The notes under the pieces were generated by a model. The model was not told where the DNA came from. It saw only the letters and a list, made by a program, of their open reading frames with translations, and searched no databases. A stretch of DNA of 64,000 nt. Origin: Liolophura sinensis. Taxonomy: Eukaryota > Mollusca > Polyplacophora > Chitonida > Chitonidae. The DNA is taken from NCBI RefSeq assembly GCF_032854445.1, contig NC_088295.1:69049249-69113248 (forward strand), in the 5' to 3' direction. The position numbers and the translations under genes were made by a program. Numbering within the stretch: position 1 is the stretch's first letter; each line of letters starts with the position of its first letter. Positions 46,401 through 57,133 of the stretch are shown one piece after another.

Positions 46401-48493
46401 TTGAATAAACATAGCCAATGAGAATGGGGAAATCAAGAAATTCCTTGTCTGGTTGGAGATAGGCAGCTTACCGCAGAACAATCATACTTTTTGTGAAGCC
46501 TTGAAGTTAGTCCACCCAACCATTGGAATTATGTCTCCAAATTCAGAGAAAAAGGTACAAGAATCACACTGAGTTGCTCTTTCATATGTGAAAAGATTGA
46601 GGAATAAGGGTATGTTGTTGTTTTGTGTGAGATAATAAATGAAAACTTATTGATGACTAAAACATCCAAATAACTTATTGCAGACCATAAATTAAACTAC
46701 CAGGTAGTATAGTATTGTTTTGCTGAGAGGAAGAATGTGTAGGTGACCCTTAAAGTAAACTAGCTCTGTTTGGCAGATTTCTTGTAATTACTTATGGCAG
46801 TTGTTTAGAAAAACCTGTATAATTCTGCATCAAAAGAATTTTATATTGTAATATAAAACAAAGAAAAAATAGCTAATACAAAGACCTCTGCAGAATGGCC
46901 ACAAAGCTTTTGGCGAGATGCACTTGCTCTCCTGTCTATCTTAACTTGGTGTCCCCCCATTAGGTAACGCAGATGAGTGACAGGTACCTGAAACAGAGCA
47001 ATGATATGACCTAGTAACAAAAGAAGTTTATTTTAAACATATATATACTACTTAATTTCAGCTATTTATTAGTTCCATACTGATAGCTAGTTGAAATCTA
47101 GATGTACACCTCATCTGTCAATCCATCCATCCTGCCGTCAGTTGGCCATGAAACTGTACAACTTTCTGGGCATATATTTAATAGTAACTCTTCATATTGA
47201 CTTGAAACTTTGTACATTGCTTCACCATAACAATATAGAGATCAGGGCCTAGTTTTGACTGACCTTTTTACCAACTTCTGCCCATAACAGTTGTTCATAT
47301 TAATGGTTATAAATGGCGGAAGCCGAAATGCCAAGAATAAACCTCCACCCTTCAACAAGGTAAATAACAAACTTACAAAGACAAAATACAGCTGAACAGA
47401 CAAGAACTCGATTTAAGCTTGTGATTTCATGGTGGTGAGTCAGTCAGCTGTTTAGAGGACAGTGCACTATCTATTAAGCCAAATGAGACAATGGGAGGTC
47501 CATTTAACCCTCCTGGGATGGTATTTTGTCTAAGCATGATTTCCTTGTATGATACGCATGTAGCTAGCCTTTCATCTTGGTTCATTCAACACCTCTATGG
47601 AAGTTTCAAACACAGTCAGTTATTAATGTGACAGTTATTAAGCTTTTCTTCGCTTACTAACTGACAATAAATTAACGTTCATACTTTTTTACAGTTACAT
47701 GATGACCTCAAACCATTTCTTCAACCAGAAGAATCAGACAATGCAATAAATCTGTTGTCAGCACCTGTAGTGTGTCATATACAGAGTTGTAAAGAGAATG
47801 GCACTTTTTCTTCAGTCCTGGATGATACAGATGTGATCAATCATTCCAAGGTAAAAGTTGATTCAGAGTTACTGTCTGTGACATAAAATTTTTGTCCATG
47901 ACAGAGTTGCTCCCCTTTCCTAACCCTGCGTATTCTGTTCATCATTCAAGCATATTTTGAGCTTTGTTTGGAAGGTAGGATGTTATTCCACTGGAAAAAT
48001 GTAAGCTTCAAAAGAAATATTTTATGGCTTTTATCTCTCTGTAAAAACGCACTTAATGGGGCAAATTATTGAAATGTACCTGTAGTGGTAAGGTGTTGGT
48101 CCCTGCTTCCTCTGATATCCGAGTTATCCCTAACCTTCCTACTAATGCAGTTTAATCTCCATTCCTGTCTATTTATATAAAGCCCTTTTGACAAAATTAA
48201 CCTCTATTTTCTTGTTTTGTGAAGTGATTTATTACATATTTTATGGCATATTTCTGAGGAAAAAGCCCTGCTGTTATGCCCTGGTTAGAAGTATTTTCTA
48301 TGTTTGTGTACTTCATGAGGTGTTTATCATGTTTCAGGTCTATGCTGAAGTTCTGGCAGGTCCATCTATCAGTGTATGCCGGGAGAGATGTGTAGAGTAT
48401 GGCAGCAGGGCTACAGCAGCCTTAACAGGCTTCAAGTCATCAGAGGCCAAAGCAGCATTAATCAACATCATAAAAGCTGTCACTCAGTTATGA
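40426..48493 (+). CDS. PDSS2: Decaprenyl diphosphate synthase subunit 2 (ubiquinone side-chain synthesis)
   Basis: With PDSS1 it forms the mitochondrial trans-polyprenyl diphosphate synthase that makes the isoprenoid tail of ubiquinone; PDSS2 is the non-catalytic partner. Exons: 40,426-40,730; 43,608-43,745; 44,362-44,560; 44,874-45,122; 47,695-47,850; 48,338-48,493. All join in phase, 1,203 bases, 400 codons plus stop (human 399). Seen: a basic, Met-rich N-terminus fit for import, then [88 protein letters not shown], and [18 protein letters not shown] at the end. Exon 2 ends in an unusual donor (AAG|GTTGTC) but phase and similarity both require it. Exon 3 starts at the last of seven repeated acceptors. 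A polyadenylation signal AATAAA is at about 48,601. Confidence 0.96.
40800..40948 (-). repeat. SINE family 1, truncated, in PDSS2 intron 1
   Basis: TTGATTGGTGTTTTACTCCG, GGCCAGCATTATGGTGGGAG, then GACCATCCTCAGGTTGCTGG; ends before the B-box. Confidence 0.8.
41351..41500. repeat. Perfect 75-bp tandem duplication in PDSS2 intron 1
   Basis: TCTAATTTTCATTGTATTAT begins at 41,351 and again at 41,426, and the two 75-base copies look identical through ..ATCTGGTCTGCTC, so the event is recent (or an assembly artefact). Confidence 0.9.
41501..43607. other. PDSS2 intron 1, no further feature
   Basis: AT-rich; a degraded SINE tail near 43,250-43,310 (GAGTGAAATATTACTAAGG, CAAATAAATATTTAGATAAA) is the only repeat seen. 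Confidence 0.4.
43896..44371 (+). repeat. 68-bp minisatellite carrying the PDSS2 3' splice site, seven copies
   Basis: Units start (ATGTGCTGTCAATGATTAAC) at 43,921, 43,989, 44,057, 44,125, 44,193, 44,261 and 44,329, exactly 68 bases apart and almost identical. Each contains CATTTGTGTTACAG|TCAGAGATC, the acceptor and first exon bases. Only the last copy runs into coding sequence (CTCTAGCTGAG). Since 68 is not a multiple of 3, use of an upstream acceptor shifts the frame and soon meets a stop. Confidence 0.95.
46040..46095 (+). repeat. SINE tail scrap in PDSS2 intron 4
   Basis: GTGTAACATTAAACAACAAT followed by CAAATAAATAAAAAC, matching SINE tails elsewhere. No body recognisable. Confidence 0.5.
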
Positions 48494-48775
48494 TAGAGAC
48501 ACATTTAATACACAAGTAAAAATTATTCACTATGAGAAAAAGGAAATTATAATGGATTTTTTAAACAATATCTTAATATGTCATGATTTGTATCAAAGAA
48601 AATAAAATTATGATCACTTTGGATTGTGCCTTATCGAGAAGTTGAAGTGATGCATAAGTAACCGTTTTGAGAATTTTTCACCTATTTTGTGTAGTTATGC
48701 TGCATGTATGTAATAAAAACTGTCGCAGACAATGCTTTAATTGAGCAGTGTTTGACTGCTAGATGAATAAGTGGC

Positions 48776-48962
48776 TATAGGGCCTATGAGAGACATGAGT
48801 TTGCGCATATGCTGGAAGTTGGGGTTAGAAAACGCTCCCTTCACCCAACGCTCATGCATGAAGGCCGTGTACCGCCAGGGTTCTAACCCTAACTTCGGAT
48901 ATATATGCACGAAACCCCCCACGCAGAACTCCTGATAACTCATATCTCTCATAGGCCCTGTA
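48776..48962. mobile_element. MITE-like inverted repeat just past PDSS2
   Basis: GGGCCTATGAGAGACATGAG near 48,779 is mirrored by CTCATATCTCTCATAGGCCC ending near 48,959, and an inner pair GGGGTTAGAA / TTCTAACCC also matches. A transcript here would form a hairpin with arms of about 60 bases. No coding capacity. Between the two PDSS2 polyadenylation-like signals and the next transposon relic. Confidence 0.65.
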
Positions 48963-49832
48963 ATTATGATAACTTATTCAAGTATTAAACTTCTCAGACT
49001 TTAAGTGCGGAAATTAACATTGAATTCACAATCTAGATCTGCATTTCTTCCCCATGTTCATCAAAGTCATGATAAAATGAATCTCAAAGCTTAAGTTATT
49101 TATCCACACACCTCCTCCACTCTCTCCCAAACCTTCCTCAATAAGCCAGGGGTTGATTTCATCAAGCTCACTTAGCTAAATAAGCCCTTAATTACCATGA
49201 CAACATATGTTGTAGAGATATAAAGTGCACTTAGTTAAGGGTGAGCTGACACAAAGTAAGCTTCATGAACAATCCCCCCCCCCTCCCGCCAGGACTGATA
49301 CCAGCTGTTTTTCACTTTATATGTAACACAGCATTATATTCTTCTGATTTAAGGAGATGTGTAGCAGTGTAAATGACTGTGACTTTGAGCTGATATTTAC
49401 CTTGATAGTAGGCCTGATAAACAGCTGTGCAACCCTTTCAGCTGACGCCTAACAACGTTTTCCAAAATCAGATACCGTTTTCTGTTTTGTGTGTACATTT
49501 TATGCTGAAGCCCTTGTTTACATGGGAGAGTTATCCCCCCCTTGTTCCTTGAAAACAGAGATATTTTTAACCCAAAGGGCTCTAGCACTGTGTCTGAAGT
49601 TAATAGTATCCTTCTTTGGTACAAACCTGGCGTTTCTCCAGCATGGTGCTTATGCTGCATATGTAACCCTATATACAGAAATAGATTTTTACAAGCGAAT
49701 TGAATTGTATTGTTTTGAGTTGTGTATAGAAAAACGTAATCTGACTGGGACACGACCTGACATTAACCCTGTTAATCTTAATGCTAATAGTCTAGAGTGA
49801 CAAAGTGGTATGGGCAACTTTATATATGTATA

Positions 49833-50092
49833 CAGGGTGAAGCAAAAGTCTGTACCCATAGACAGTTTACTGTTTAACAGATTACAATAAGTGTTCAAAC
49901 TGGCGTCCACTTTCCTCCAAAAACTTTCTTACTTGAGAGACACCTGGCCTTTGCACATTTCGAAGCATTGAATTTCCCCCTTTTTTTTGGTTTCGATTTC
50001 TTACGTGATGTTATCTTTTAGTGCTTGTAATGTTCTTGGTTTGTTAGTATAAACCACAATTGCCTATGGGTCCAAACTTTTGTCCCACCATG
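49833..50092. mobile_element. Deleted Tc1/mariner-type element, 260 bp
   Basis: Imperfect terminal inverted repeats of about 36 bases (CAGGGTGAAGCAAAAGTCTG.. against the complement of ..CAAACTTTTGTCCCACCATG) between TA dinucleotides. The shared inner motif ACCCATAG is present in both ends. Followed by (TA)n at 50,093-50,112. No transposase remains. Confidence 0.7.
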
Positions 50093-50129
50093 TATATATA
50101 TATATATATATACACCATTAGTATGTCCA

Positions 50130-50365
50130 GTAAAGCACTGGCTCGCGGCGCTTGCCTGACTCTTGGCCGGTGAGGTCGCGTACAATGTACATGGTCGAAT
50201 TTAGCTTTCGCTGTTTTGTGAGGGTTTGTCGTGGTGAAAGTCGATGGTTTACTCCGAATACTCAGATTTTCTCCGGCCAATATACTGGCCGACGTTAAGT
50301 GCACGGGTGAAAAATTCTTGTGCACAACGTGATATACCACAATCAATCAATCAAACGTGCTCGCG
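50130..50365 (+). repeat. SINE of a third type with CAATCAATCAATCAA tail
   Basis: GGCTCGCGGCGCTTGCCTGA, GCCGGTGAGGTCGCGTACAA, ATACTGGCCGACGTTAAGTG and AAAAATTCTTGTGCACAACG, then the tail. The ordering (TACTGGCCGACGTT - AAATTCTTG - tail) parallels the 3' part of SINE family 1, so the two may share a 3' domain. Confidence 0.6.
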
Positions 50366-50429
50366 TTGAGATGACTGAAATATTGCACTTGTGGCCAAAA
50401 TCATTTAAAAAGCCGAAAATGTTATTACA

Positions 50430-50690
50430 AACGTCCGTGACCAAGGTGGTTAGCGTGCCAGTAATGAATCGGGAACCTAATGCGATCAGTGTGAATTCCA
50501 AGTCCAGCTTATGCTGACTTCCTCTCCAGGCGTACATGGGAAGGCCTTTGGCAACCTGCGGATGGCCTTGGGTTTCCCCCGGACTCGGTCCGGTTTCGTT
50601 TTACCATAATACTGGCCGCCGTCGAATGAATGAAATATTCTTTAGTATGGCGTGAAACACGCCATTCAAATGAATAAATAAATATTACGA
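50430..50690 (+). repeat. SINE family 1, near full length
   Basis: A-box-like GTGGTTAGCGTGCCAGTAAT, diverged B-box GTGAATTCCAAGTCC, TTCCTCTCCAGGCGTACATG, CTGGCCGCCGTCGAATGAAT, tail CAAATGAATAAATAAATA. Confidence 0.8.
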
Positions 50691-50734
50691 TTGTCCAATA
50701 GTGGCTTCAAAACATGTAATGCTTAGTTTTGTAC

Positions 50735-50866
50735 ATGCTGGCATCCTCTCCGGCGGGAAGTAGGAAGGTCCAACAACCTGTGGATGCTCGTGGGTTTCCT
50801 CCGGGCTCCGCTCGGTTTCCTCCGTCGTCGTATAAGTGAAATACCAATCAAATAAATAAATAAATT
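50735..50866 (+). repeat. SINE family 1 with internal deletion
   Basis: ACATGCTGGCATCCTCTCCG, CAACAACCTGTGGATGCTCG, then CGTCGTCGTATAAGTGAAAT directly joined to the ACCAATCAAATAAATAAATA tail, i.e. the ATTCTTGAGTACGGCGTAAA block is lost. Confidence 0.8.
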
Positions 50867-51399
50867 TGTGTTGAAAATGGCTATTCCTTTGTTGTTGACA
50901 GGTTTGACAGGTTGCCGCGAACAGGTCACAGTAAAATCGGGATTACGGTCTTATGCCATAGGCTTACATGTATTTCAAGTTCATACCCTGGATAGTTGGA
51001 ACTGTTGTGTGCAGGCATATGTGGGTCTACACCGATGGGCTGTCGACATAACAAAAGTAAAAGACGCCATGTTGCCGCATTCTCGCAGAATAATATATCG
51101 GGTACATTTTTAGGGAACTATATTATTTGAAATGATTCCTACAAATTTCTTTTTATCTGTACACTTTTTACAATGCATAAGTCGTACAAAGATTTTGTAA
51201 CGATTATCATCAGTTGAAGAGAATGCATTTTGTATTAAGCTAGAAAGCATGTGTTTGACTCTTCGGATTACTCTCATAACTGATGGTTTAAATCAAAATT
51301 CATTACCAAACTGATCTGAATGTTTAAATTATTCGATCAGCCTTTCCGAACTTAGGCCGACTGAAGGATGGGTCATATATAGAAAATGTACAAATTTGC

Positions 51400-51965
51400 C
51401 TTTAAACCATTGATAAATACTATTCATTTATTATAAACGCTAAAACTTTCGAAGGCAATGGAGGAATGGTCTTTTTTTTCTTTCTTTTTTTTATGTGTGA
51501 AACTGAAAGAAGAAGCCGTGCATATACGCTATATTTGGTATAAAACAGGAGTATACAATACAGACATTAATATGTTTGGTGGCATTTTTGATGTTGATAT
51601 CTGATTCGTATTCCTGAATGCATTAGTCCCAGATATTGGTCGGGTCTCCTTTTGCGTTTGTGTGGGTAACAAATGGTATGAATGTACGCCCAGACAGCAG
51701 TATCAGATGCACGCAACACTGTAAATGACTTCAACTTTAGTGTCAACCACGCTTTCTCCCGACATATAAATACGTTTTAACACAAAAGCCACATTCTCCA
51801 ATAAATCGTGTTAAATAGCCATTACATTTTTACTACTGTGCTTTACGATTCCAGTGAAACAACAGCCAGACAAGATTTATCTACAAGCATGGAGAGTCAT
51901 ACATTTTCTGTTGTTACTATATAGCTCATCTCACTGAATTTTGTCTCTCTAGATATCAATAATCA

Positions 51966-52054
<89 letters not shown>

Positions 52055-53800
52055 TGAACTGGTGAACTGATAGACATTGACCGCCAGAACGCTAATATTA
52101 TAGATTACAGAAGTATTTCTTTTCACTAGCAGCACTAGGTTCAACATTAGTGGGAACTGAGCTTTCTTCTGACTTATAGACTTGTATATTTTAACAGAAA
52201 ACAGAAACAGTGTTTAAATATTTATTCCCCGCGTTAGCATTAAGTTGAAGTTTTCATTTACATTTACACGTTATATTTCTTAATCATTAATGTAAACAGA
52301 AACTCCATCGTATCTGCATTATTGCATGCTCATGAACAAGAAGCGCGTGTATACTTAAAGGGCTGATATCCCCCTTTCTTCTGTATGATCCAATATGTTA
52401 CGCAGAAGTTTTGAATCTATCTCCATGCATTATATATCTTTACCAATGCGTCTTAAGATCCCTATGATATAATTTCTTACAACCCAAGAAACTAAAGAAA
52501 TATAAACACCAACGAATTAAGTTGTGTTAATGAAGTGGGTCTAGCTGAATTCTCTGTACATAGCTCGGCATGTGATGTACAAAACTAGATTCATTTTGTC
52601 TCTCCAGACATCTGTATTATAGTTTTATTCTCTGCGATAAAGTTATGTATACTCAAAGGGAGATAAGGAGCACACATGAAACATGATAGTGTTGAAACGT
52701 CTCTACGTACACTGTATTTGGACTGTTACGAACAGGAGTATACGAAATGTATGGTACTCGAAAAATAATTGTCTTGAAAACGAAAGAGGAATTTGTCAAG
52801 ATACAATTGATATGCATGAATGCTCAGATAACAGCATCACACGCCCGCGAAATTATAAATAACTTGAACTTTAGTTGCAACCAAACTTTCTTCCGACTTA
52901 TAAAATACGTTTGAACAGAAAGCGACATGCATGTAGCTCTTCTTTTTCAAATGTGAAGCAAGCGAACCGATAAAATTTTTCATGTAAAATCAACATGTCA
53001 GGCTGACGTACTGCAGTCTGTTGGGAAAGTTTGACCTCCTTGTAAATGTGACAGATAATCTTAAACATTGTAGAGGTAATTATTCTTCGCGTCAGCGATA
53101 ACTAGAAATTTTCATTTACACGTAAATGTTATATCTATTAAACGAGGTGACAGAAACTCATATTACTGCGCATGTTCACACGTGGACAATAAGCTAGGGC
53201 GAGTATATAAAGGGATAACATATCACAAAGTTATCCCCTTGCATCTACATCTTTCATCCCCGCGTCAGCAGTAATTTGAAATTTTCATTTACATGCAAAT
53301 GTTATATTTATTAATCGAGGTAACAGAAACTCATATTACAACCTGGGATAAAATACTGCAGAGTTACCCACCTTCTTCTGCATGAAGGTGCATACCCTCA
53401 GCATATATCGTGTGTTTGTCAACCGATTGTTTAAATCCCCAAGCACTCACTCAACCGAATGTATATATACAAACACGTTTTTAACATCCCAGTGAAATAT
53501 TTTGTTACAGTCAAAGAAACTCAGTCTGAAGGAATATGAACATAAACACAAACTGTCGTGAACTTATTGTTGTTATAGTTTGATGCTCTCTTTGGATGTA
53601 GGCCTACTCTCCCACAGAAGATTTATGGGTGATTAAATTCACCTATTTCTTTTTTGGGTCACTATATAAATTGCATATACGCGACATATATATCCGTGAT
53701 TTTATTTTTTCTGTCCAGACATCACTCTGTTTTCATTTTCTGTGATAAGGTCATGTAGACAAAGTTTGATAAGAAACACCTGAAACCTGAAAGAATACTA
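51400..53800. repeat. Degenerate segmental tandem duplication, three to four units
   Basis: Blocks recur in similar order: (a) CAGGAGTATAC at 51,547 and 52,733; (b) CCGACATATAAATACGTTT / CCGACTTATAAAATACGTTT / CTGACTTATAGACTTGTAT at 51,758, 52,892 and 52,167; (c) TTTTCATTTAC plus ACAGAAACTC at 52,250, 53,110 and 53,280; (d) CCAGACATC..ATAAAGT/GGTCATGTA at 52,607 and 53,716. Similarity is low, so the duplication is old. No coding content recognised. Confidence 0.5.
51969..52051. repeat. (AT)n microsatellite, about 41 repeats
   Basis: Uninterrupted alternating AT over about 83 bases inside the degenerate duplication. Likely hypervariable, and cruciform-prone. Confidence 0.97.
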
Positions 53801-54699
53801 CGGCATGAAAACGTCCAAATGAGTTTGTTTCTAGATTATAGGCCTAGGCCTATACTAAATGTTATCCTGGATGACACAGAGTGAAATGATACACAGTCGA
53901 TTCATTCTTTACTTCAGAAGTTCAACCCTTTTTATTTAACCCATTCTTGTATACCGGTATTCAAAAAATTATCATTTTCAAGCAAGGAATAGGCATAAAA
54001 TTTTGTAATTTCGGATAAAAAATTGATAAAAACAATTTTGTGGAGGGTTGGGAGCGCAGACTGATGATCGATTTACCCACGGGGACAATGTTCTGATTTT
54101 GTTTCATTTTATTTGAGCAAATAGTGGCATATTCATATTATTTTATTATGGTGAAAATCCCAATTCTGTTTCATGCGTGGTGCATTATGTAATCACGGGA
54201 ATTGCAGAAATCTGCCTGTGCATGGGGTAGGTGCGACGAGAGTTATCGCCCTTCTTCTGCATGAAACTACAGTTGATACTGCAAGCCGTATTTGAATTAT
54301 TCTGAAATGCAGCATTACTTAAGTCAATGGAAGAGGGATGCGGTCACTCGCGTTCTGGAGCCGCGTCTTGTAGTGAGATTAGCGAAAACCGCGCGTTTTT
54401 TTTTTTTCCATATAAGTCAGGATAGGATTGCTTCTGTTACTGTTCAATACAAACACTATAGTGAACAGCGGAAGACTATACAATACGTATCATTATAATA
54501 CGTAAATGCATACTTTGGGTTACCAAACCGACTCAAGATGTGCATTTAACGAATATTTGCAGGGCATCTAAATAATTAATAATTAACATATCGAACATCA
54601 GGAAAAGAATCTCCACCAAAACATAGAAAGTCACAAACTATAATTTTCCTGAACTTTTTGAAGCCTACATATGGATGTTGTCAAAAACTAAAGCCGAAT

Positions 54700-54838
54700 G
54701 AGTCAACAACCTGCGGATGGTCGTGGGTTTCCCCCGGGCTCTGTCCGGTTTCATCCCACCATAATGCTGGCCGCCGTCGTATAAGTGGAATATTCTTGAG
54801 TACGGCGTAAAACACCAGTCAAATAAATAAATAAATGT
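54700..54838 (+). repeat. SINE family 1, 3' half
   Basis: CAACAACCTGCGGATGGTCG, GGCTCTGTCCGGTTTCATCC, CTTGAGTACGGCGTAAAACA and the CAAATAAATAAATAAATG tail; very close to the full-length copies, so young. Confidence 0.85.
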
Positions 54839-55226
54839 ATCAACCCATGAGCCAATTCATATGGACACGCAGGAATGGGTGCATCGTGGACACACAGTTA
54901 CACACAAGCCACGCACTCTATATATAAACTTGACGTTACTGATAAATTACATTTCGGAGCTAATATATAGAGAAAGGCTGTTTTTTTCCCAACACCAAGG
55001 GCTTTCAAAATATTCTTATAAATATTCTTTCAAAAAAGAATTGTTGCGAAGCCTCATCAGAAATGTGTCAACAAAATACCGGTGATGTATGCTGCAGTCA
55101 TTGCACAAATGCTGGACCTCTGTATGTACGTGTTTCGAATTAGGCCTATAGGCTAGTCATCATAGCTGGAGGTTTGTCGATCGTAGCGTGGGCTGAAGCG
55201 CCTTTTATATATTGACAACCTGCACT

Positions 55227-55463
55227 GAAAAAATTAATCTGTTAATCTTTGCGAAAGTCTGTTGTCTGAGTGATGCTAGAATGTATTTCGTTATTGCAGC
55301 AGACTGATGACACACATATTCTATTAATTAAACATAAAGATTCTATTAGGCTAACAGGATATTGTGTTGAATATAGCAGAGTAATATGTTAAAATAACAG
55401 AATATTTTCTAGCATCACTGACAACACACTTTCTGTTAAAATTTACAGATTATTTTTTTGAGT
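55227..55463. mobile_element. MITE with CACTGAAAAAAT terminal inverted repeats (copy B)
   Basis: Starts CACTGAAAAAATTAATCTGT and ends ACAGATTATTTTTTTGAGTG, giving terminal inverted repeats of about 25 bases with few mismatches. Internal sequence resembles 16,190-16,425. A second inner inverted pair (GATGCTAGAA / TTCTAGCATC) adds a further stem. No coding content. Confidence 0.75.
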
Positions 55464-55726
55464 GTGGCCTTTTAATTGTGAATAAGGTTTCGTAAAATGT
55501 ACATGTAATATAGGCCTAAACCTCGTAATTGTAAGCCTTTCAGTACTTTGAGTACTGTTGGTTGAGAAATATTTGGATATCATGAAATGAATTAATATGA
55601 CATATCCATATATTCTTCAACTAGCAGTCAATGAACTCTTACCAGGCTTGCAGTTGCGCGGCATAGGCCTACATGTACGTAAGTAGATATCTTCTGTGAT
55701 GTTTCTAATATTAAAGTAAAAGGAAG

Positions 55727-55945
55727 CTAAAACATGAAGTAAGTTCATCATAAAGACAACTGAAAACTATGCATATTAATACTTTCATTTATTTTTCAAG
55801 ATTTTGTTTAAAGAAAGTTAAAAGGCATTCACATATTTGAATACTATTGTGAGCTTTATGAGCCATACTGACAGTATCTAAGAACTCTAAGTATTTATGC
55901 ATAGTTTTAAGTGGTATATTTAGTGATGCCTATTTCGATTTTTAG
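55727..55945. repeat. Dispersed repeat shared with 14,605-15,100
   Basis: TTTAGTGATGCCTATTTCGA-TTTTTAGA, GCTTTATG.G.CA.ACTGAC and CAT.TTTGA-type blocks occur in the same order in both places, with extra sequence in the left copy. Type of element unknown. Confidence 0.5.
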
Positions 55946-56620
55946 AGGTTATTCGCCTTTAAATACTGTAGAAAACTCTGATAGCCTGATCTGAAAAGCT
56001 TTATCACCTAATATTTGAAGATCTACATATTATTTTCCAAACATTATGGTCCATTGCAGGCGAGCTGGAATTCAATATTTGTCTCGCGAAGTCGAAAATA
56101 ACAGGAATATACATACCTGAAATGACTCTCATAGCATTGATACCGTAATAACAATGGTGAAGATCAATACAGGCCATGCGTGGTCTGCACATCTTCTGTA
56201 AAAATTCTATCCAACTATAAGCCCTATAAGCCTAACTTATTGTAGATCGGCCTATTTCATAATAATATTTAACACTGAATACCGACAGGCCCCCAGTTAG
56301 GCTATTTCTCAGTTTGTTCGTTAACCAACCATTATATACTAGTATTCCCTGGTGTTAGGCCTATACTAGTCCCAGATATTACACAATAAAAATATTGACA
56401 GAAAATGATACATATATATGGTTACATTCATATCCTTTGCCGACGGATAAACTGACATCTAACCTAATCTCACTCAATCAAATGTAAAACAAAGATATAC
56501 AATGAAAAGGAGGCACAGGTGTATTACATTCGAAAATAAAAGCAGGCTTAACACTTGGAGAGCACTGGCATGTGAGGTCGTCTGCTGACAATGTACTAGT
56601 CACTTACAGGTGCGCACGCG

Positions 56621-56640
56621 TATAGCCACGGTAACGTCAC
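56621..56640. promoter_or_regulatory. Partial RFX X-box and CRE-like half site before the SPA17-like gene
   Basis: TATAGCCACGGTAACGTCAC contains GGTAAC, one perfect X-box half, with a weaker second half across a 2-base spacer, overlapping the CRE half CGTCA. RFX factors drive many cilium and sperm-tail genes, so the site would fit the product. Single-site match; could be chance. Confidence 0.3.
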
Positions 56641-56824
56641 TCCCTGACATCAACAGAGAGTAAGTCATGTTTTTTCTCTGCTTTTTCTCAAAGAGCTGCA
56701 ATTTTATTGCAGTAAATGACTGGGAAATTTATCTTCTTTGAATATCAACGAGGATCGCTCAACAGTTGTTGACTGCACTTGTAATATCAACGTTGCTTGG
56801 CGGCTACCCGCTGTCACTGTGAAG

Positions 56825-56837
56825 CCAACATGGCGGG
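56825..56837 (+). promoter_or_regulatory. YY1-like CAACATGGCGGG near the likely transcription start
   Basis: The ATGGCGG core is typical of YY1 sites just downstream of transcription starts in animal promoters. Here it lies 155 bases before the chosen SPA17-like ATG and in the same open frame, so it could also be mistaken for the start codon. Confidence 0.3.
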
Positions 56838-56979
56838 GTTGCTATGGTATCAACTATACATTAACTCGCTCGCACATGTTGCTGTGATCATATATTCCTC
56901 TGTTTCAGGTGTTTTTAAAGTAACATTGCCTATTTTGAGTCACCTTTGTCGTTATTCGCAGGCACGTATAATATACAGA

Positions 56980-57133
56980 ATGGCTGTCCCGTTTTCCAAC
57001 ACCAAACTGAGAGTGCCCAAGGGCTTTCAAAATATCTTGGAGGGCCTTGCCAGGGAAATCCTGAGAAGTCAGCCTAATGATTTGTTTGATTTTGGAGCTG
57101 TCTATTTTGAAAATTTGCTGAAAGTGAGAGAAG
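56980..57133 (+). CDS. SPA17-like protein, first coding exon with RIIa docking domain (partial)
   Basis: The RIIa (dimerisation/docking) fold of this family binds A-kinase-anchoring helices in sperm tails and cilia. Start ATG at 56,980 gives MAVPFSNTKLRVPKGFQ, then NILEGLAREILRSQ, and FDFGAVYFENLLKVRE, which lines up with the start of sperm surface protein Sp17 (human MSIPFSNTHYRIPQGF..., LLEGLTREILREQP). The exon ends in a consensus donor (GAAG|GTAAGC) with one base over. Acceptors at 56,960-56,961 and 56,907-56,908 suggest an upstream non-coding exon, with a possible donor at 56,660. The family's next segment (FDPAEWG type) and the IQ motif were not found within the window, so the remaining exons lie in a long intron's far side. 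Confidence 0.85.

Noticed and set aside
56797-56979. In-frame upstream extension of the SPA17-like protein
   Set aside because: The open frame extends upstream, but the family's start (M-x-PFSNT) matches the ATG at 56,980, and acceptor signals lie between; the upstream part is more likely 5' UTR or intron.
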